DNA of 64,000 bases from Melampsora larici-populina 98AG31 (taxonomy: Eukaryota; Basidiomycota; Pucciniomycetes; Pucciniales; Melampsoraceae), in contig NW_006768774.1 of the NCBI RefSeq assembly GCF_000204055.1, positions 1,746,071 to 1,810,070 on the forward strand, in the 5' to 3' direction. Of this stretch, positions 22,647-33,693 are shown piece after piece. Below the pieces are notes generated by a model. The model was not told the origin of the DNA. It saw nothing but the letters and a program-made list of their open reading frames with translations, and did no database searches. Made by a program: the position numbers and the translations under genes. Numbering within the stretch: position 1 is the stretch's first letter; each line of letters starts with the position of its first letter.

Positions 22647-24037
22647 TCAACTTTAAAGCATGTAGTCTATGATCAAATTTGCTGATATCTCTATACTTTC
22701 CAAAGGCACTTTTGATTCAAGGAGGTAAATTCATTTACAATCCAAACTTTTTTCTTGGCCTTTCTATTGTAAGTCATCTTTTTGTTCAAGATATACCTTC
22801 TTTTCCTTCTCTCATGGTTGTGCAAAATTTGTCAGGGTATAAATGGCATCATTTCAAACTTGGGAAATGTGTGAGTAGGGTCATTTTGCTGTCTTTTTTG
22901 AATGTGAAAAACTGAGATTGTCACCTTGCAAAGTGCCTTGTTCTTGATTATCTGTAGCCAGGGGAACCCCAATGAAGATTCCCCCAGAGCTCACATTCCA
23001 ATTTTGCCACACTCATCAACTGTGGGATATCCAAAATCTGATCCAAACACTTCAGCATGCTATCCATATCTATGAACTCCATTCTTTGATCTCAGACTGG
23101 CCTGAGTCTTGTTGTGCTCAATCAGGACTTCTTATCTCTCAGCTCTGGATTCAAAGCATCTGTATCACTTTGTCTTATCTCCACTTCTATCAGATGTCAA
23201 GCTGAATTAACATATCAAATTGTACTGGGGTTGTTCTTACCAATTGTGTAGAGTACATTTGAGGATTCATCTGAGAGGATCCCTTTCCTGCAGCTTTTGC
23301 CTTTTCTTTTTTAATCTTTTCATTCCTGATTCAGATCAGGTTGAGACCCAACCCCCAAAATGTGAGTACAAGTGGCCATCCTGAACCCTGGCCTCTCTGC
23401 CAGAGTCCCCCCCTCCTCCACCACTCCCAGCTCCCCCTGTCAAGACCCTGAGTGACTGAATTCAGCTTGGAACTTGACCCTATTGTCCTTGGATCCCCAA
23501 AAAGTCCCATGAGCAGGTGCCCAGAACTTGTGAATCTTGGTGATTAACCAAGGATACTTTGATAGATACTGGTACTGGTAAAATGAAATGTGAAAAAGTT
23601 CACACTGAGTTTAGAATCAAAGATCCTACCCAAGCCATGTTGATGCACAGCTTCAACTCACATTAGGGATTGGGCAAAACGATTTTTTGTAAAATCATAT
23701 CTTAGAGTATTTTCACATATCTTAAATTAAATAGAACTGGACAGCTACTCCCAAATTAATCAAAGGAGAGAATCTTCAATACAATCAAAGCAGATAACCA
23801 TCCACAAGTCCTGTAACTCCACATTATTGTTTTGCTCTTGGTTTGATCTAAAATTTGTGGTTGTGTGTTCCACTAACCCGTCCTAATTACATGTGATCTT
23901 CTTTGTTCTGACATGTTTTCAGGTCAACTCCATTTGAAAACCCTGTTTATAGATATTTTTGGTGGATCTGCCAGGCCCGTTGTTTAAGTTTCAGCTAAAT
24001 CCAGTTTTACAAAATTTCACCTCGCTCAATCCCTATT
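22647..24037. other. No recognisable gene
   Basis: AT-rich with T-rich runs and a locally C-rich patch near 23400. ORFs are under 80 codons and lack motifs. I see nothing to annotate. Confidence 0.35.
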
Positions 24038-24660
24038 CACTGCAAACATCATTCGGGTTCCCCAAGTGGGCAGGAAAAAATGATTGGGAGTATGATTTGT
24101 CATAAAATGGTCTATCACTCCACACCTGAACCATAACACCCACACTACATATGTGTAGCAGGCTCAGTGAATATGTGGTTATCATGTACATACAGTTCTG
24201 CTCAGTTATCTGCTCATCAGGATAAGTTCTTCATATGTAATACATGCTGTAACTTCTTTCAGATTGAAAAAAGCTTCCAAAAGATTGACTACATACACTG
24301 ACTCAATGTTTTGGTGTGATCTCATCAACTCAACTGCATGTAACACACTTTCTGTTACTAAGACATAGCTTCAACAATATTGCTTGAGCAGCTACAGAAT
24401 GATATGTAGTAAATTTTTGGGAAAAAAATTCCAAAGTCGAAAAAGTTACATGTGGTATAACATGTGATTTATTTATTCTGATGGGCAAAAAACTGAGCAG
24501 ACCTGTATGTACATGATAGACAACTATTGACTCAGCTTGCTGCGCATATGTAGTGTGGGTGAAATGGCTCAGGTGTGCAGTATTAGATTCTTTTATGAAA
24601 AACTGTACTATTAATCATTTTCCTCTTCCAAATTGGGGAAGTTGAATGATGTTTACAGTG
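24038..24660. repeat. Foldback element, 623 bp
   Basis: Inverted arms of roughly 180-200 bp start CACTG(C/T)AAACATCATTC and include CACACCTGA(A/G)CCAT, CCCACACTACATATG and ATCATGTACATACAG. The arms show many point differences, so the element is old. No transposase and no sure target duplication. Confidence 0.55.
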
Positions 24661-26283
24661 TATTGTACACATACTTGAATTTGCTTCTGTGTCCCTTTGT
24701 CCCAGACAGAGTGAACTGAGCCTCAGGCTCATTTTCTGGCTGATGCTAAAATCATTTGTTACCAAAATGTTTGCTGTGGAACCTGTAGTCAAAGAGCAAA
24801 ATTTGTTCATATGTCTTCATCATTTTTTGCATGTTCCTTGGGTGGCCTCTGGAGCCAGAACAAGCTACCTCCACTCACTACACCAAATCAATAATATACC
24901 ATGGAGTTTAGAAAATTCAGGATGTAGAAAATTCTCAGCAATGCGTGAGAGGTTGGAAGAATTTGAAAGAAAAATATAGTTGAATCAGCCTGTGATGTCC
25001 CATCATTTTGCATATTTTTTCATATTTTTACCTTGAGTTTTGAAGATGTTCCAAAGAAAAATGATTCTGGGGTGTATTTGGTCAGAAACTCAAATTTTGT
25101 CCAAAACTATCCAGGCTTGGGCAGAAACTTTTGAGCAATCACAAATACAACAATTTTGTTCCAATCAATTTGGCAGTTGTAAAATATGAAAGCCACATAC
25201 TGGATCTACAGTTCTCATTTGGATGCTAAAACCCTTGCAGAAAAGATCTATAAGCTCTTCTAACTTTGCTGATGGGGACAGTGATTGCTGTACCTCATTC
25301 ATTCTTGGATACACATCACTCATTCCAATTTGTATCTGTTTAATCAAACATGTAGCTTCCAGAATTGGCAGACATTACAGATGTTGTCAGCCTGAGACCT
25401 AAAACAAGTAGCTTTAAGAGAATCATAGCTGAATAAATGTGTGCTTGAGATTGGTATTGAGGCTTTGTTACAGTATCTTACTGAAGTAAATTCAAGCCTA
25501 GAAGGTGAAGGTTAGTAATAGTATTATTTGAACAAGGAGTCCAAATAGATTAAGAACCTAGTACTCACAATTATATTTGGTAATATAATTTGTGGTCTTC
25601 TTCAGACAGGTACATTAGTACACCTGTCTCAGGGTAGATCTTAACTTTATCAGAATAAGATCTGTGAAGATGTTTGATGGAAAGTTATAGATTCATATGT
25701 GATCTTTGAGCATTGCAACTTTATCGAATTTAGAGCAATAAAAAATAACGGATTTTCAAAAGAAACCACAGTATACAGAAAAAGAAGAAATGTATCAAAG
25801 ATGTATTTCTAATTTCAAAGTGTTTGGCTGGGGTTGGTTGTAAAAAGGTTATAGAGTTTTATGTTCTAATGTTTTAAAGTGTGGGTTGGTGATAAGATTA
25901 TTCTCTTTCTCGAAATGTGTCAAACCACTACTTATATATCATGGTGCATATCTCTTTGTGATCTAACACACAAGGGATTGTTGCATGCATTCATAAGTGT
26001 CCTTTTGTAACCAGTGCAATGTTACTTGTTCACTATCCCTTAGTCACATTCTTGGAATGTAACTAGGCACAAGGAAACCTTGTTTGAGATCAGGGTCTCC
26101 TGAACTTCGAGTATGTCATCATGAATTCTTTCAAGCTGATGTACATATGTATCAATATCATAAGCATCAACATTTACATAGGCTATGTTGTTGATACTTA
26201 TGACTGCCAATGGGAGTATTATCAAGGCACTCCTCATTTCTGACAGATGTTGACACAAAATTGACAATTTTGTTGGTCTCACA
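24661..26283. other. No recognisable gene
   Basis: A 96-codon ORF (24689-24979) and shorter ones lack motifs. A CACTACACCAAAT string at about 24876 resembles a CACTA tip but has no partner. Otherwise the stretch is featureless and AT-rich. Confidence 0.35.
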
Positions 26284-26669
26284 TAGGGCTGTGACCCGGA
26301 CCCAGACCCACCTGCCTGACTCTGCCCAACAGCTCTCACAGAGCTGACAGTACGCGCCCCGGGGCTTTCAAACCTTGCTGAATGACGGTAAACTTGGCCC
26401 CGCAGAGGCGTCAGGCAGCTCCGGGGCCGGACCCGGCCAAGGCGCCAGCCATGTTTCCACCAGCCATATCTCACCATAATCCGTATACAGGGTGGGAAGA
26501 TTGTATTCTGACAGACCCAAACCGTTATTGGACTTCTAGAATGCTCTGCATTGCCACTCTGGCGCGCCCTGGTTGGCCCTGCACATAGATTGAAGGTACT
26601 CGGGTCTACCCAAGTCTGGGTTTGGCCCTGGGGCAGCCCCGTCACACTCAGGGCCAGGTCACAGCCCTA
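26284..26669. mobile_element. hAT-type MITE, 386 bp, 8-bp target duplication
   Basis: Ends TAGGGCTGTGACC(C/T)GG in inverted orientation, flanked by the 8-bp duplication GTCTCACA (26276-26283 and 26670-26677). TAGGG tips plus 8 bp fit the hAT superfamily. The body is distinctly GC-rich against AT-rich surroundings. A 201-codon minus-strand ORF covers it but follows no protein pattern. Confidence 0.75.
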
Positions 26670-27263
26670 GTCTCACAAGGTTGATGCCTCCATGACTGCC
26701 AGTTTTGGACATAAACTGAGTTTCTGACCTGACATACACTGCTGTCGTAAAAATCTGTAAAGATGTGCAAAATGATGGGCACACACAGGGGAATGCAACC
26801 TTTATTTTTCCATATTTTTTTGACCTCTTCTGCCTTGTGTATAATTTTCTAAACCTGGCGGTAAATTTGCAATCTGGCGTAGTGAATGTGTATCTGTGGA
26901 AGTTGCTTGTCAAAAAGCACACACTGACACCCTTTGAGGTAGAAGGGCAAGTCATGTGCACTCATCAACAGGCAAACTCTACACAAACACAGTGCTTTTC
27001 TCCCAATTACATAATGTATGATATGTCTTGTGCCCATGGTGAACTCCTGCATAAATTTGTTCACATTTTCAGGCACACCACAGTTACAGTCCATCCATAA
27101 ACCAGCATAAACACTTGGACTGAGCCGCATCAACCTAAATGTCCACAAGGTCACCGCACAAAGTCCACCAGCCAAATCCAACTGTTTGACCCAAATACAA
27201 TACTCTCCAAATGCTGGGGCAAACAATGTGGGGTCAAATTCAGTTTTCAATCTTTGTTGTGTA
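26670..27263. other. No recognisable gene
   Basis: Overlapping ORFs of 100-133 codons on both strands lack motifs and splice structure. I see nothing supportable. Confidence 0.3.
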
Positions 27264-28556
27264 CTAGCTTATTCACAAAAGATACAACACCGGATTACCC
27301 CTCTGGCCCCACCTGGTTTACTACACTTACCTTCATCAAACCACCAAATTCTGCTATAGCCTTGCATCCAAGAGGATAGTTTTTGACCTCAAGCTTTTCC
27401 TTTGCTTCAAATCAAGTAAATCAGGTTAGTATCATCAATTAGAATCTGAAGACCTTTCACTGATTCTGTTATAGCTTCCCATCTTCATGAACACTAACAA
27501 GATCTGCTTTGATTCTCATGTTTCAACTCATGAAGGCTTCTTCCCCATGAGGACTTGCAATCTCAGAGCTGATGAGTGTGGCCATATAATTGGTCTCCAC
27601 AAGGGTGGTCTCAAAGGGACACAGATAGCTCAACGCTTAGGGTGCCCACGATCAACAATTGCTACGGTCATTCAGAAGTATAGAAGGACTCACACTTTGA
27701 TACCTACCAAGCCCCCAGGCAGGCTGAAAAAGTTTTCAACTCAAAACCTTTGTGATCTCAAGGATGTAGTCAAAAATTGTCGACGGGCTTCACTTGGACA
27801 TATCACCTCAAAACTCGACTTTGATATCAGTCCCACCGCAGCTTGGAAAGCTTTAAAAAAACTTGGCTACCACTCTCGAGTACCAGCTCCTAAGCCATTC
27901 CTCAAGGACAATCACATTGAGAGGCGACTTCAATTTGCACTATCTTATCAACATCTGACAGTCAATGACTGGAAAGACATCATCTGGACAGACGAGTCTT
28001 TGTTTGAGGTTGGAAAAAGGTTGGAGAAGATTCAAGTCTGGCGCAAATCCACCGAACGATTCAACAAAGGATGCCTCGTTCCAACTTTCAAGAGTGGTCG
28101 CTCATCTGTAATGATCTGGGGGGGTTCACAAACACCAAGAAGCTGAATCTGGTCTTTATGGAGCCGGGAAAACGAAATGCCACCGACTTTGTTGCCCAAG
28201 CTTACAAAGGTAGCCTTGCACCGTTCCTTGCCTCTGACACTAGCTCTGAAAGCCTCGTATTGATGGAAGATAGTGCGCCGGTTCACACGAGCAAAGTTGC
28301 CAAAGAGTGGTGAGGAACTCATGGCGTTCCAAAGCTCAATTGGCCCGCAAATAGCCCTGATCTCAATCCAATAGAGAACATATGGTGTGATATGAAGCCC
28401 TCGATCTCAAAAAATCATCAAGTTGAAATCAGTGCAGGAGATGTGTTTGGCTTTGAAGCATGAGTGGGAAGCTATTGGAGAAGACAAGCTTTGTTCACTG
28501 GTAGAATCTATGCCGCATTGCATCCAGGCTGTGCTGGAAGCAGACGGTGGTCATAC

Positions 28557-30360
28557 CAACGCTGAGACAGCAGCGCAACTCTACGCTAAATGACATGTTA
28601 CGCGTAGAGTAACTTTATGCGCTAACGCAAAATTTTACCAGGAAGTAACGTACCTGGAAGAGCTACGTTATCGCGGATAGTGTAACTCATATAGACTCTC
28701 CCCGTTATCTGAACCCGATAGCGTGACTGAAACAGTTACGTTATCGTTACTGTAGCTCACTACGGGCTAAAAAAATTGCCTCACACAAAACAAAGGTCAT
28801 TACTGCAAGAAAGCTATTTACCCAAGGTATAAAATGAAGAATGATCATTGGGAAAGATTAAAAAGGAAACATAACTGTCAATTTGGAAAAAGGTCAGAAA
28901 GAAAAGAAGAAAATGATCCAAAGATCTCAAACACTTGGTAGCATCAAATGCATCTTGTTGTAATTGACCATTACCTTATAACCATCTCCAAAAACCAGAC
29001 TATTTCTTTATTTCTTCTGAACTCATCAACCTAAAATCAAGCATGATCCATGAACTACACCATCATTTGAACAAGAAGAATTAAAAATCGCATTTTGACC
29101 ATCATGAGTTTGTAAAGATTCTTCCATTGGATCAGGTAGAGATAGAGTAGAAGTGTGTAAAACTGGTCTAAATTTAATAAAGATGATGAATCTACTGGAT
29201 GGAACAATGTTTCAATTAAATCTGGATATGCTTTACTTAAGAATTCCAAAACTCGATTTCAAATAAAACATAGATTGTGATTGAATTTTAGTTAATCATC
29301 AATTGACCTTTACCAATACCTATTGGTGATGGTAATCTTTTGTTAAAAGTGTATAAAGCTTAGAGTGAATCAGTGGATGATTTTTTTGAAAGAAAAAGTT
29401 CATTGGGGGTTGAACTTGAGCTCGCTTGGTTTAACTTTGGTGGTGAGGAATCGATGGAGATACAGATGGTCATCTTGATGAATTGATTGAAGTTGATACG
29501 GGTTTGAATGTTTGATGGAAATCTATCCTTGGGTCACATGAAAATGTTGACTAAGTAAAGAAAAGTTTGTGATTATAATTGTTCATTTGAAAGAGTTTTG
29601 AGATTTGAAAATACTAACTGAGGAGAAGAAGGACCATAAACGTTTTTGTCTTTGGTTTTCACTTGACAACATGATGAGTTATTTTGTCAAGCTAGTGTTG
29701 AATCGGTCTAAGTGAAAGTGAAGATTGTTATTGATGACAACAATTTGATTTGATGAGATATGGTGATTTTCGATTTTGATTTTCAGGACTTGATCATAAT
29801 AATGAAGGTGCTGTTGATTGATGATCAGTAGTATTGTACGACTCGTTGAGTCTTGTTGAGTCGTTTGGATGATTGTAAATCAAGTTCTGAAATTCAAAAT
29901 TCTACCTTTCCTTGATTGCCTGGCTGATTGAACTTGAAGTTGAGCCCCTTTGTTTGTTTGTGCGCAACATAGCTACCGTAACGGGCTGCGTGCCTGATGC
30001 GTAACTGTAAAACAATATACAGTCAAACCCGTGCAAACGCATAATTTGGGTGGAAGACTTTTGCTATGCATTTTGACGGGTTATGCATTTCTGTTGTCAA
30101 ATTTGACAGTAAAAAGCATCAAGATTCTGGATTTTTTCTATGCATTATCACGGGTTATGCACCTGCGCGGGTATGCATTTGCGCGGGTTTGACTTTACCC
30201 GTTATCCCAGGATGCTAACGTAACTGGTTTCAAAAATATTCGTTACGGCAACCCGAGAGCGTAACTCATTGGAGGCCCGTTAAGCTATCAGATAGAGTAA
30301 CACTTATAGTTACGTTATCTCTACGCTGACGCTACGGGTTGCGCTGCTGTCTCAGTGTTG
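28557..30360. mobile_element. CAACGCTG-family DNA element, 1.8 kb, 7-bp target duplication
   Basis: Ends CAAC(G/A)CTGAGACAGCAGCGC are inverted over about 23 bp. GTCATAC flanks both sides exactly (28550-28556 and 30361-30367). Joining the flanks restores a sensible transposase tail. The subterminal regions are crowded with GTTACG/CGTAAC-like motifs on both strands. No ORF of length is visible, so it is non-autonomous. It shares the CAACGCTG tip and 7-bp duplication with 36062-36513. Confidence 0.7.
30020..30195. mobile_element. pogo-like MITE, 176 bp, nested
   Basis: Ends (C/A)AGTCAAACCCG(T/C)GCAAA are inverted, with TA at 30018-30019 and 30196-30197. The inside carries repeated TATGCATT...CGGGTTATGCA motifs. 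It is the second copy of the family seen at 1-84 and sits inside the 1.8-kb CAACGCTG element, the innermost of three nested layers. Confidence 0.7.
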
Positions 30361-30720
30361 GTCATACTTGGTGGTGATATATTTGTAATACTTCCTTTTT
30401 GAAGTCTCATGTGTATTATTGTATTTTTCAAGTCCCTTGTTTGTTATAAGGTTTCTTTTGCCATCATCCTCATATCTATCATAAAGTTGCTCTGTGCAAT
30501 TGCATCTGTAGTCCTTACCAAAAACAAACATTGATCTTCTTGATCGTTTGTTGTCTTCGAGAGAAAATCTTGCTACTACTAGTCAATTCAGTCAGTACAG
30601 GTAAGTGTAGTAAACCAGTCGGGGCCGGAGGGGTAATCCGGTGTCGTATCTTTTGTGAATAAGCTAGTACTTGGAAATGAACCCAAATTGGCATTTTGAG
30701 CTTTAAGGAGATGTACATTC

Positions 30721-30891
30721 ACGGGATACAAATTAGAAGCCAGGCACGTGCCTGGCTTCATGCCCAGATTTTTTTTTGGCAGTAAATTTGAATTCTGGGC
30801 CTGGACTTTTGCCCAGAAAATCAAAATTTACTGCCAAAATAATTCCAGGCACAAAGACGGGCACATGCCCAGCTTCTACTTTGTATCCCGT
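30721..30891. mobile_element. Foldback MITE, 171 bp
   Basis: Ends ACGGGATACAAA(T/G)TAGAAGC are inverted. The arms of about 80 bp include GCCAGGCAC/CTGGGC motifs and GGCAGTAAATTT. The target duplication is unclear (ATT-like). No coding. Confidence 0.6.
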
Positions 30892-31034
30892 AATTGTCAA
30901 ATTGGATACAGAATATGTTCTGGAGCAAGAAATTATGCATCTGCTCTGAGCCAACAGGGCCAAATTGCTAGATTTCACACAACCTCTGGGCATTTGGTAT
31001 CTTGAAATCAGCACCCTGTCACTTAAATCACATA

Positions 31035-31161
31035 CAGCCGTATTCATAATTGATGAACATATGAAAAACTTTTTGAATGATCAACACAAATTGTAAACAG
31101 GTACAGCACAAAACATTCAAAAAGTTTTGTTTCAAGTGTTCATCAATCATGAATACAGCTG
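31035..31161. mobile_element. TA-flanked MITE, 127 bp
   Basis: CAGC(C/T)GTATTCAT(A/G)ATTGA at both ends, inverted, with arms of about 50 bp reaching ACTTTTTGAATG and TA on each side (31033-31034 and 31162-31163). Fits Tc1/mariner-type targets. Confidence 0.65.
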
Positions 31162-31751
31162 TACTTGTCAGCCAGAAAAGCAGATACAACACGCTGACAA
31201 CTCAGAAAACTTATGTCTATAAACAAGGTTTGCTCTATCATATGTAACAACAGTATTTACAGGTACCTACTTCTTTCACTCTAATCATTGTACATGCATA
31301 GACCAAATCAGGCAATGTTTGAATTGATTAGTTAGACATATCAAGTGCCAAGTCTTGGTAACTTCAAGTATAACAGATTCAAATTGATGGGAATGATGAT
31401 TTATCCTGAATGAACCTGTCCCGGATCCTTGTGGGTCATTATTCAACTTATCTGAATCCGGATGGTCTGTCTAGATATCAAAATACTAGGACATTACTAC
31501 GTACGTATTTTTCACTGTAGTTTGATTCAGCAATCTCGATGGATCCCGAGATTGTTGGCCAAGGTGTTGGTGATTTTGATCATCTGCATATGTGATAATC
31601 TTGTTGGAATTCTTCTTCTTTTGTTTCCTTCTCTCAATACCATCATGTCCAAACAAAAAAGCAGTTTCTTACAGATAAGAGTACCAATACCCGCCAATCC
31701 CCTTCAGGCTTCATCGTCGTGTACCATCATGAAAATACATCATGTAGGCTT
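31162..31751. other. 3' flank of the methyltransferase gene, nothing else seen
   Basis: AT-rich. No motif-bearing ORF. A 135-codon plus-strand ORF (31462-31869) overlaps the methyltransferase 3' exon antisense and is a shadow. Confidence 0.4.
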
Positions 31752-32995
31752 TCAAGCTACTCTCTTCCGAAACCGAGCTTGTATAAATTTTCTAGGAACC
31801 TGGATTCCTTGTTTACGATTTACAATCTGTCTCTCGTTGACTTCACATTCAAGACACTCTAGGGAATGACAGAAGAGAGCTCGGACTTCATCGATCGAAA
31901 AAAAATAGCTGAGCGTACCGTCCGCTCTCTTGTAGAACGCCTGATCTTCTGAGAGTAATGAGGGTACTGATGTATAACCGGAAGATGGACGTTGATGAAA
32001 TCTGAGTTGAGCTGCGTCATTGATCGCGTAATCTCGGAATAGGATCGTGCCACCTGGTTTGAGAACCTAAACGAGAACGCGATATGATCAGGATAAAGAA
32101 TAGAAAGGTGGAGGTCGATGAGAAAAGTTCGATTTAAAAATACTAACGTCGATCAAATTTTGAGCACTGGCTTGATGTTTTTCAGGCGGAAGGGCAGAAA
32201 ACACAAAGATGCACGAAATGAGATCAATCGAAGGCGAAAATGTGGTTCCCGATTCGAAATTGATCGAAGGATCATCAAGTTTGTCATAAAGCGTTGGAGA
32301 AGTCGAAGTAAGATCAAAGACAAATGCCTGAATGCGAGATGATTGATAGGATGGATGAGATTTGAGGATCTCAATGGCGCGTGCTGAGAAATCGAAACAA
32401 TAAAATTTGGTATGAGATGATTTAACGAGTAATCTGTGAAAAAAGGCCATCAGATCCTTTCGATCAATTATGTTTGATTCCAAACCTCAAAGATGAATAA
32501 ACCACTAAACATACTGACGGCCAAATAAAATTACCAACTCCACATCCTACTTCTAATATGACTTTTGTTTCAATGTTCTTTGTCGAATCTACATCAATTT
32601 GAATATCTTCAAGATTATCAGTTTCTAATTTTCCGATTTCTTCAAATTCGATTGAAGTCCAATTTCGATCTTTGAAAAATCTATTTGCATCTTTTCTTTG
32701 GTTAGATGTTTTTCAAAAAAAATCAAACATGGTCACATCAATCAAACCTCGAATCACGTGAAAATTCAGAGATCAAAGGTCACATACGAGTTTTGTAAAA
32801 TAAGTCCCAATTCTTGGGCGCTTCTGACTTGAGTTTATCTACCCAAAATGGTTGGGCAACCTAATGTAGAATTGGAGAAGACAAGATCAACATGAGATTA
32901 GGGATAGATTTATGCTGATCACTAATAGTAATAAACAGACTCACCTGTCTATTTTGACTCAGTACTACTGAGGGAGGGTCTTGATTTGAGGCCAT
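31752..32995 (-). CDS. tRNA N3-methylcytidine methyltransferase-like (METTL2/6, Trm140 family)
   Basis: It would transfer a methyl group from S-adenosylmethionine to C32 in the anticodon loop of certain tRNAs. Five exons join cleanly (32995-32945, 32860-32788, 32690-32519, 32433-32148, 32066-31752) to give about 298 residues, a normal family length. Visible motifs are WDLFYK and RFFKDRNW at the start, the SAM-binding loop ILEVGCGVGN, CFDFSARAIEIL, DLISCIFVFSALPPEKH, VLKPGGTILFRDYA, and the family's C-terminal YKRADGTLSYFFS. The start MASNQDPPS was chosen because exon 1 opens there and the donor follows 17 codons later. No defects seen, so it is likely a working housekeeping gene. METTL6- versus METTL2-type cannot be decided by eye. 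Confidence 0.9.
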
Positions 32996-33424
32996 TGAAT
33001 ATTTTGGTTCAGTTCAAAATTTGCTGAACAAATGGGAACCCGACCGGTAGGAAATTGGTAGTATGGTTTTTGTATGGCTTCAGACAGGTGTTGCCTTATC
33101 AAAGGTTATGTCCTGTTATGTCTCAGTGTTCCTGCACACCCCTTGAGTGGGTTTTACAGTCTTCATACACCCTTCTTTTTTGTAACTTGATGATGACTCA
33201 TAAAGTTATCATATGTCCTGGTCTGGTATATATGTTTTTAGATTGTGGTCCTCCAATCCAGAATTTTCTGTGGCACACCTTGAAATTATATCTTGCAATG
33301 CTTGAATTACTCCAGATGTCTCTTGCTCATCTTCTTTAGCATAATTCAATTTCTCATCATCAGCATGTGTAACCCTTTGATTGACAGTGTTGTCATCTAC
33401 TTCTACAAGTTACCTCAGAAAATA

Positions 33425-33693
33425 TAGTGGGAACCATCAAGACACAAGAAGCCACGGACCGGGTAGTTTGTAATTACATACAACAAACATCTGATTTTCC
33501 TCTGGTACACTCTTGACCGTCAGGAATAAAAAAAACAAGAACTTTGAAAACTGGTCTTCTGAGGATATTTTTGAATAGCCCTGAACAAGAGGACCCCAAA
33601 AATATCTTGATTTGTGAATTGAGTGATATTTGTGACTTCGGCAATCTTTTTTGAAAAATTATCCGATTAAGTGGCTCTTGATGGTTCCCACTA
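33425..33693. mobile_element. TA-flanked MITE, 269 bp, upstream of the methyltransferase gene
   Basis: TAGTGGGAACCATCAAGA at the left is mirrored at the right, with TA on each side (33423-33424 and 33694-33695). The central part is not inverted. It lies about 430 bp upstream of the methyltransferase start, and the stretch between (32996-33424) contains no other gene. Confidence 0.65.

Larger units (their letters stand above)
27487..30377 (+). pseudogene. Tc1-type DD34E transposase relic, split near its C-terminus
   Basis: An N-terminal paired-like HTH (LKGTQIAQRLGCPRSTIATV, then GRPRR-like PPGRLKKFS) precedes the DDE core. Catalytic Asp is in IIWTDESLFEVG and Asp in VLMEDSAPVHTS. Glu is in WPANSPDLNPIENIW, spaced 34 from the second Asp. 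Defects: a base is missing in the G-run near 28120 (frame change), TGA lies at 28311-28313 where Arg is expected, and further frame changes occur near 28400. A 1,804-bp element is inserted at 28557. Across that insertion the tail resumes with the duplicated GTCATAC and reaches a stop at 30375-30377 after two Trp codons. Intronless, as in most Tc1 elements. Confidence 0.8.
27264..30667 (+). mobile_element. Tc1-like transposon with nested insertions
   Basis: Inverted ends CTAGCTTATTCACAAAAGAT... match over about 73 bp (27264-27336 and 30595-30667), with TA flanks at 27262-27263 and 30668-30669. It carries a Tc1-type transposase relic. Without the nested 1.8-kb element and its duplicated 7 bp the element is about 1.6 kb, normal for Tc1. 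Confidence 0.8.

Noticed and set aside
24870..24895. CACTACACCAAAT as the end of a second CACTA element
   Set aside because: No inverted partner or 3-bp duplication was found nearby.
26040..26645. 201-codon minus-strand ORF
   Set aside because: It runs through a hAT MITE with exact borders and has no domain or exon structure; the GC-rich MITE lowers stop frequency.
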